Source of the DNA: Cytophagaceae bacterium
GTDB taxonomy: Bacteria; Bacteroidota; Bacteroidia; Cytophagales; Flexibacteraceae
Length of the DNA stretch: 9,990 bases
Direction: 5' to 3'
Assembly (NCBI GenBank): GCA_947464365.1
Contig: CANHWS010000114.1
Location: 1-9,990 of the forward strand
Shown: positions 6,585 to 9,990 of the stretch, piece by piece
How positions within the stretch are numbered: position 1 is the first letter of the stretch
How the letters are laid out: the number at the start of each line of letters is the position of its first letter
The notes under the pieces: model-generated
The model's input: only the letters and a program-made list of their open reading frames with translations
What the model was told of the DNA's origin: nothing
Database searches by the model: none
Made by a program: the position numbers and the translations under genes

Positions 6585-7298
6585 CTATTTGTTCTGCCAG
6601 ACGAACTTAGCAAAGTCGAATGCTGAGTCTAGCGCATTGCTGCCCATGACGTCCATGCTGACATTGATGGCCTTTTCGACAGCAGCATCGGTAAGCTCAA
6701 AATTTTGGCTGGTGTCTTTTAGCCAAAAGTCTAGCAGGAATAGTGCCTGAATCCAGAGCCCAGATGCATATTTTGTTGTGATATAGGGCCTGCTTGCGAC
6801 TTCGCCAGTATCTGTGCCTTCGGTAACACGGGCATTGGCATAAGCCACAAATGCCTCCTTCCAATGTTTCAGGCATGCATTGCTGCCTGGCATCATAGGC
6901 TTGTTTTGTCGCAATGACCAGCTCAGGAAACTGCGGTTTTGTTTCCACTCCTCTATTAGGGTGTAGAAGTAGGCCAACCACTTTTCGCGGACGGTATAGC
7001 CAAGGTAGGCATCCTCAGCGTCTAACCGGATCAGGGTATTGAGGTGCAACTGGAGCCAAATCTCTCCTTCGATGGCCTCAAAACTGTTAAAGTGCTCGTA
7101 GTAGTCAGTTTCGGCTAGGCCAAGACTAGTAACAAACTTATAGATGGAGGCTGGCTGATGGCCATGCTCCAGTACATGTTGTTTGTAGCCATAAATCAGG
7201 GTTGCTCTGACGTCGATAATCTCGGCGACTAAAGGGCTCGAGATGGTTGCGTCTGGTTCGATAGCTGATTTCTTTGCCATAGTGTTAGTGGAGGACAT
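6585..7298 (-). CDS. TetR/AcrR-family transcriptional regulator
   Basis: The protein has 237 residues. Residues 24-82 look like the TetR N-terminal DNA-binding bundle: a first helix (LVAEIIDVRATLIYGYKQHV), then a helix-turn-helix at about 49-70 (ASIYKFVTSLGLAETDYYEHF), followed by the helix beginning NSFEAIEGEIW. The rest is helical and Trp/Leu-rich, as in the ligand-binding half of these repressors. No ligand can be named. A second ATG at 7280 is possible, because the first 20 residues are low-complexity; either start keeps the whole domain. It is immediately upstream of the ABC1 kinase, which suggests it controls that gene or reports on the same process. A dyad at 7350-7367, centred about 60 bases upstream, could be its own operator. 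Confidence 0.85.
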   Translation of the reverse strand: MSSTNTMAKKSAIEPDATISSPLVAEIIDVRATLIYGYKQHVLEHGHQPASIYKFVTSLGLAETDYYEHFNSFEAIEGEIWLQLHLNTLIRLDAEDAYLGYTVREKWLAYFYTLIEEWKQNRSFLSWSLRQNKPMMPGSNACLKHWKEAFVAYANARVTEGTDTGEVASRPYITTKYASGLWIQALFLLDFWLKDTSQNFELTDAAVEKAINVSMDVMGSNALDSAFDFAKFVWQNK

Positions 7299-7349
7299 TA
7301 TACCTCTGGAACGCGTTGGGATTGATTGCTGTAAAGATAACGGGATTTA

Positions 7350-7367
7350 CCCGACAATGTTGTCAGG
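7350..7367. promoter_or_regulatory. Candidate TetR operator palindrome
   Basis: CCCGACAATGTTGTCAGG is a near-perfect dyad: the half-sites CCCGACAA and (reverse complement) CCTGACAA differ at one position around a central TG. The size and symmetry suit a TetR-family operator. It lies 52-69 bases upstream of the TetR start in the short gap after the small gene. A second small dyad, CGGG-ATTTA-CCCG at 7341-7353, overlaps it. Binding by this TetR protein is inferred from position only. Confidence 0.38.
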
Positions 7368-7371
7368 TACG

Positions 7372-7584
7372 TCATTGAGCGGATGGGGACGAGTTGTTGC
7401 CAGATTTGGCAGCACCTTGTTTGGCCCGAAGCTTGATATTTTTGGCACTTTCCGATATAGAAACCTTGCCACTGGCGTTTGAGCGACTTTCCATGAACTC
7501 AAAGGCACAGGCCAGAGGGCAGGGCACCTTGAGGGCACCTTGCTTGCGCATCAGATAATTAACGTAATCTTTATCGAGTTGCAT
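7372..7584 (-). CDS. Small hypothetical protein (70 residues)
   Basis: I do not recognise this protein. From the ATG at 7584 it has 70 residues: a start MQLDKDYVNYLMRKQG, a middle with CPLAC and an amphipathic stretch (AFEFMESRSNASG), and a Lys/Ser/Ala-rich tail. There is no signal peptide or membrane helix. The frame extends upstream to an ATG at 7638 (88 residues), but those extra residues are Pro-rich from a C8 tract and that ATG overlaps both the previous gene's stop and a perfect hairpin, so I favour 7584. It follows the surface-protein gene and precedes the TetR gene in the same direction. If it is not a gene, 7299-7628 would be a 330-base gap holding only the palindromes and the C tract described here. 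Confidence 0.5.
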   Translation of the reverse strand: MQLDKDYVNYLMRKQGALKVPCPLACAFEFMESRSNASGKVSISESAKNIKLRAKQGAAKSGNNSSPSAQ

Positions 7585-7603
7585 AACTCTTGGTTCGGTA
7601 GGA

Positions 7604-7611
7604 GGGGGGGG
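7604..7611 (-). repeat. C8 homopolymer tract
   Basis: Eight consecutive C on the minus strand (G8 on plus) lie 20-27 bases upstream of the preferred start of the small gene and inside its longer reading frame, where they encode part of PPPP. Tracts of this length can slip during replication and switch nearby genes on and off. Here slippage would break the 88-residue version but leave the 70-residue one intact, changing only its leader. Confidence 0.4.
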
Positions 7612-7616
7612 AATAG

Positions 7617-7637
7617 TGGTACTACAAACTAGTACCA
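7617..7637. repeat. Perfect hairpin at a gene junction
   Basis: The arms TGGTACTA (7617-7624) and TAGTACCA (7630-7637) pair perfectly around the loop CAAAC. The structure covers the stop codon of the surface-protein gene (7629-7631) and overlaps the upstream ATG (7636-7638) of the small frame. On the minus strand it is followed by CTATT and the C8 tract, not a T-run, so it is not a typical intrinsic terminator. It may protect the 3' end of the uptake mRNA or limit translation of the small gene. Confidence 0.45.
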
Positions 7638-8669
7638 TAAAAGTTTTAGGACAGGCATCTTACAACCTGATTTATCCACAATTAGCCAATGAACGCCGGA
7701 AAAACTTGGTGAAGCGACAGAATTTGACCCATTTATCAGGGTTCCTTGGCCAGTGATACGACCTGAATGGTCAAAAAGACAATATCGGATAGGTCCATCC
7801 TCTGTCTTTACCATTAGTCGAATCGGGTGCCCCAAGTCAGATGGGTGCTGATCTACTATACTGATGTATGTGATGCACTCATTGGAATTAATGGCCTGTT
7901 CATGGATCACCCCAACCGCATCAAGGTCAAACCCGCCACTTGGAAAGGCGGTTGGGTAAGGGTCATTAACTAAATTGCCATTGGCTGCCCTAATTCCATA
8001 AACAGGATTGATGCTTCCGATGGCATCTACCAACCTAACGTGCGTGATGCGGTTTAGGTTTAAGTCCACATTGCTTTGTGCTAGTCCCTCAAGATCAGCA
8101 AGATCAAACGGGGTGCCGTAGGGAGTGACGTATTTACCAGCAAAGTTGTTAAGACGCTCAACTCCAGTTGTAGTGCTAAACGGACCTATCTGAACCAATT
8201 GGCCAAGGCCACAATAAGTTGGGAAACGATGGAAATGCACTCCGTCCGAGCTCACCTCAACAAAAGCCAGCTCCAGGTAGTCGCCTGCGGTGGTACCAAA
8301 CCCGTTCTCGAAAATGACGAAGTCAGGACCGGTACCGTTCGTGATTGGCCTTCGGAAGCTAAGGGTGGCTACACCACTGTCCCCAAGACTCACGATGTCT
8401 GGGTTGTTGCCAAGGCCTGCGCTATCTTGACCGTAAGATACTTTTCCTAATAGTTTGTTGGCAATGTCAAGGTACCCACGCTTAACAACACAACTTTGGC
8501 CCCATGCTTTTATGAGATTGCTGTCTCTATGGATGGCTGATGTACCTGAGAAATCGTGCCGCGGGGCAAATTGTGCATAAGATGGCAGGACATAACCGGC
8601 CAAACAGAGTAAGACTATGCTGATGGTTCTGAACATCGAGTAGGTAAGATTTGTCTGTTTGGTAATCAT
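7629..8669 (-). CDS. Secreted cell-surface protein with T9SS-like C-terminus
   Basis: The protein has 346 residues. It starts with a signal peptide whose hydrophobic core is SIVLLCLAGYVLPSYA, probably cut before Gln33. The start overlaps the upstream stop as ATGA; an ATG at 8636 would give a more usual 21-residue signal peptide. The mature part has a beta-rich domain with GPDFVIFENGF and ELAFVEVSSDGVHFHRFP, a signature I associate with surface proteins encoded beside TonB receptors and YncE-like propellers. The last 80 residues (RYCLFDHSGRITG, then SGVHWLIVDKSG and a final LKLLWY) resemble a T9SS type A sorting domain, so the protein is probably exported to the cell surface. Its likely role is to bind or present the nutrient taken up by the receptor. 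The ligand is not shown by the sequence. Confidence 0.8.
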   Translation of the reverse strand: MITKQTNLTYSMFRTISIVLLCLAGYVLPSYAQFAPRHDFSGTSAIHRDSNLIKAWGQSCVVKRGYLDIANKLLGKVSYGQDSAGLGNNPDIVSLGDSGVATLSFRRPITNGTGPDFVIFENGFGTTAGDYLELAFVEVSSDGVHFHRFPTYCGLGQLVQIGPFSTTTGVERLNNFAGKYVTPYGTPFDLADLEGLAQSNVDLNLNRITHVRLVDAIGSINPVYGIRAANGNLVNDPYPTAFPSGGFDLDAVGVIHEQAINSNECITYISIVDQHPSDLGHPIRLMVKTEDGPIRYCLFDHSGRITGQGTLINGSNSVASPSFSGVHWLIVDKSGCKMPVLKLLWY

Positions 8670-9772
8670 GGCAATAGGGTCATTGCCCCCGGGTTGAGAC
8701 CAGCGTTGTATTTGTTGATCAGAGCACCAAACTTGTTGAAGCGCCAGACTTGAGCAGTCGTGACATAATCCTTGCTATCGCTGATCCAGACCTCCTGAGA
8801 CTTGTTGTTGTAAATGAGTCGATATGGGGATTGGATATTCTTTACAACGGGCCATACTGTTTCAGAAACGGTGCCAGTTCGGGTATTGATGATCGCAATT
8901 GTTGGGTTTTGCTGGATAGAGCGGAGCTGGATAATGGTATCGCCACCTGCGGCGGAAATGGCTGATGGAATTACCTCACGACTTAGCACCGAAAGGCTTT
9001 GGGCCGAAATACGTGTCCATGAAGCATTTGCGGCACTGTAGTCTGCTTTGGCATAAACGTAGGCTTCATTGGGTTGGCCGGCGAGGATAGTTGTCGGATT
9101 GGCATCGACAGTTATGTTGCCCAAGAAATTGAGGGTTGGCAACGCAAAGACCGAGATTCGGTTATCGAAGTTGGGGGCGCTCAGCCCACCACTATTAGCG
9201 ACCATCATGTAGTCGCCACTGACACAAATCCCCTCGGGGTTCCTCCCAGCGGCAAGGACAGTCTCTTGGTTTAGGGTGTTTGTGTCGATCACGACCACGT
9301 TCCCGTCAAAACAAGAAACAAAGGCTCTGGGCCCTGCAAAAGTAATCTGCCTTGGTTGGCGAGCAATCGAACCAGAAAAAAGGTTAATCTGCCGAAGTAG
9401 GCGATAAGTGGATTTTTCCAGAACGGCCACATAGCTACTCACATTGACCACGACGTAAATCTTGTTGCCATAAACCGCAATGTCGTTGCCAGTATCACCT
9501 AGCTTTAGGCCAGTTTTCAGCTCAAATAGATCGGTAACAGCAGTGTTGGCCTTCGGGGAAATTAGAGTTAGCGTGCTGTTATTACGCTGGAACAAGCCTT
9601 CGTTTACGACAAGTACTTGTGTTGTGTCTGACGAGGTAGCGTTATTGGGGTTTGTTGGAGTTGGTGTTCCGGACTGGTCTGCTGTTTTGGGACTACAGCC
9701 TATCAATATCGTAAAAGCTGGCAGCACTAATACTCTGGTAATCAGCCTTGTGTATAGTATATTTAATGTCAT
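8666..9772 (-). CDS. Beta-propeller lipoprotein, YncE/DUF5074-like (BtuG-like)
   Basis: The protein is 368 residues from the ATG at 9772. The N-terminus is a lipoprotein signal with the lipobox LIGC (Cys26), then a Ser/Thr/Pro-rich tether. The rest is a series of propeller-type blades: VLVVNEGLFQRNNSTLTLIS, GNDIAVYGNKIYVVVN, RQITFAGPRAFVSCFDG, NPEGICVSGDYMMVANSGG, NRISVFALPTLNFLG and so on to NPGAMTLLP. This is the YncE/DUF5074 pattern found in BtuG, the surface lipoprotein that captures cobalamin for BtuB in Bacteroides. The frame is open to an ATG at 9805, 4 bases after the receptor stop. I prefer 9772 because it gives a normal signal length. The gene overlaps the next by ATGA, so all three uptake genes are translationally linked. 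The ligand assignment is an inference from family and context. Confidence 0.82.
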   Translation of the reverse strand: MTLNILYTRLITRVLVLPAFTILIGCSPKTADQSGTPTPTNPNNATSSDTTQVLVVNEGLFQRNNSTLTLISPKANTAVTDLFELKTGLKLGDTGNDIAVYGNKIYVVVNVSSYVAVLEKSTYRLLRQINLFSGSIARQPRQITFAGPRAFVSCFDGNVVVIDTNTLNQETVLAAGRNPEGICVSGDYMMVANSGGLSAPNFDNRISVFALPTLNFLGNITVDANPTTILAGQPNEAYVYAKADYSAANASWTRISAQSLSVLSREVIPSAISAAGGDTIIQLRSIQQNPTIAIINTRTGTVSETVWPVVKNIQSPYRLIYNNKSQEVWISDSKDYVTTAQVWRFNKFGALINKYNAGLNPGAMTLLP

Positions 9773-9809
9773 GATTTTGGATGGAGATAAGGTGATTTGA
9801 ACCATGGGG

Positions 9810-9990
9810 TCAGAATATGTTATACATGAGTCCGAACTTTAACTGCCTCCCAGGCATAGGGAAACTCTGAAGAACTTGGTATTGGGTGTCGATTAAGTTG
9901 TTGACTCCTAAGCAGGCAACAAATCTGGATTCTGGCTGATCCTTATGTCTATTTTTGGCCCCTACATCAAATCGGTAGGTCAGGCTACAA
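9810..9990 (-). CDS. TonB-dependent outer-membrane receptor, C-terminal end (partial)
   Basis: Only the last 60 codons are present; the gene runs off the right edge. The reading frame ends at the TGA at 9812-9810. The peptide contains the strand TYRFDVGAKNRHKD, then VNNLIDTQYQ, then SFPMPGRQLKFGLMYNIF and the stop. The NNL-D-x-x-Y-Q, PMPGR and terminal Phe are the standard end of TonB-dependent receptor barrels in Bacteroidota; the C-terminal Phe is the BAM signal. It is the first visible gene of the uptake operon and would import a substrate captured by the propeller lipoprotein. Any riboswitch or promoter lies outside the window. Confidence 0.85.
   Translation of the reverse strand, partial: CSLTYRFDVGAKNRHKDQPESRFVACLGVNNLIDTQYQVLQSFPMPGRQLKFGLMYNIF

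Noticed and set aside
1..9990. CTAG appears often, which seemed unusual because many bacteria avoid it
   Set aside because: A rough hand count is in the high thirties, close to one per 256 bases, so it is not depleted but also not enriched. It may simply reflect this lineage.

Overview
The window looks like chromosomal DNA from a member of the Bacteroidota. The signs are a type IX secretion (T9SS) C-terminal sorting tail at the left edge, a second T9SS-like tail on a surface protein at 7629-8669, a TonB-dependent receptor C-terminus at the right edge with the 'PMPGR...F-stop' ending common in this phylum, and the near absence of Shine-Dalgarno sequences. I see no IS element, tRNA, rRNA or CRISPR array.

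Layout: two genes read rightward at the left end, the tail of a T9SS cargo protein (to 86) and a sugar-isomerase-like TIM-barrel protein (ends 1105). A hairpin terminator separates them. Everything from 1127 to 9990 reads leftward, so the isomerase and the kinase gene converge across a 21-base gap.

In transcription order, the leftward genes fall into three blocks. (1) Right end: a TonB-dependent receptor (partial), a YncE/DUF5074-like beta-propeller lipoprotein and a secreted cell-surface protein, joined by a 4-base gap or less. This resembles Bacteroidota outer-membrane uptake loci, most likely for cobalamin (BtuB/BtuG-like). A small unrecognised protein follows, with a hairpin and a C8 tract at the junction. 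(2) Middle: a TetR-family regulator followed by an ABC1/UbiB/ADCK atypical kinase. (3) Left: a TerY-like vWA protein, a PP2C-type phosphatase and a Ser/Thr-kinase-like protein. This matches the TerY-P triad (vWA + phosphatase + kinase) known from comparative genomics of Ter-linked stress systems.

The most interesting item is the triad. Its kinase is not a simple soluble enzyme: the kinase domain is followed by a Pro/Thr/Gln-rich linker, one membrane segment and an unrecognised C-terminal domain of about 230 residues, probably extracytoplasmic. The linker's basic end carries two in-phase slippery heptamers just before the membrane segment. A frameshift there would give a soluble kinase. The triad also has its own leader with a large imperfect inverted repeat next to a possible promoter. 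A signalling module that couples an outside sensor to kinase/phosphatase/vWA is my inference, not something the sequence proves.
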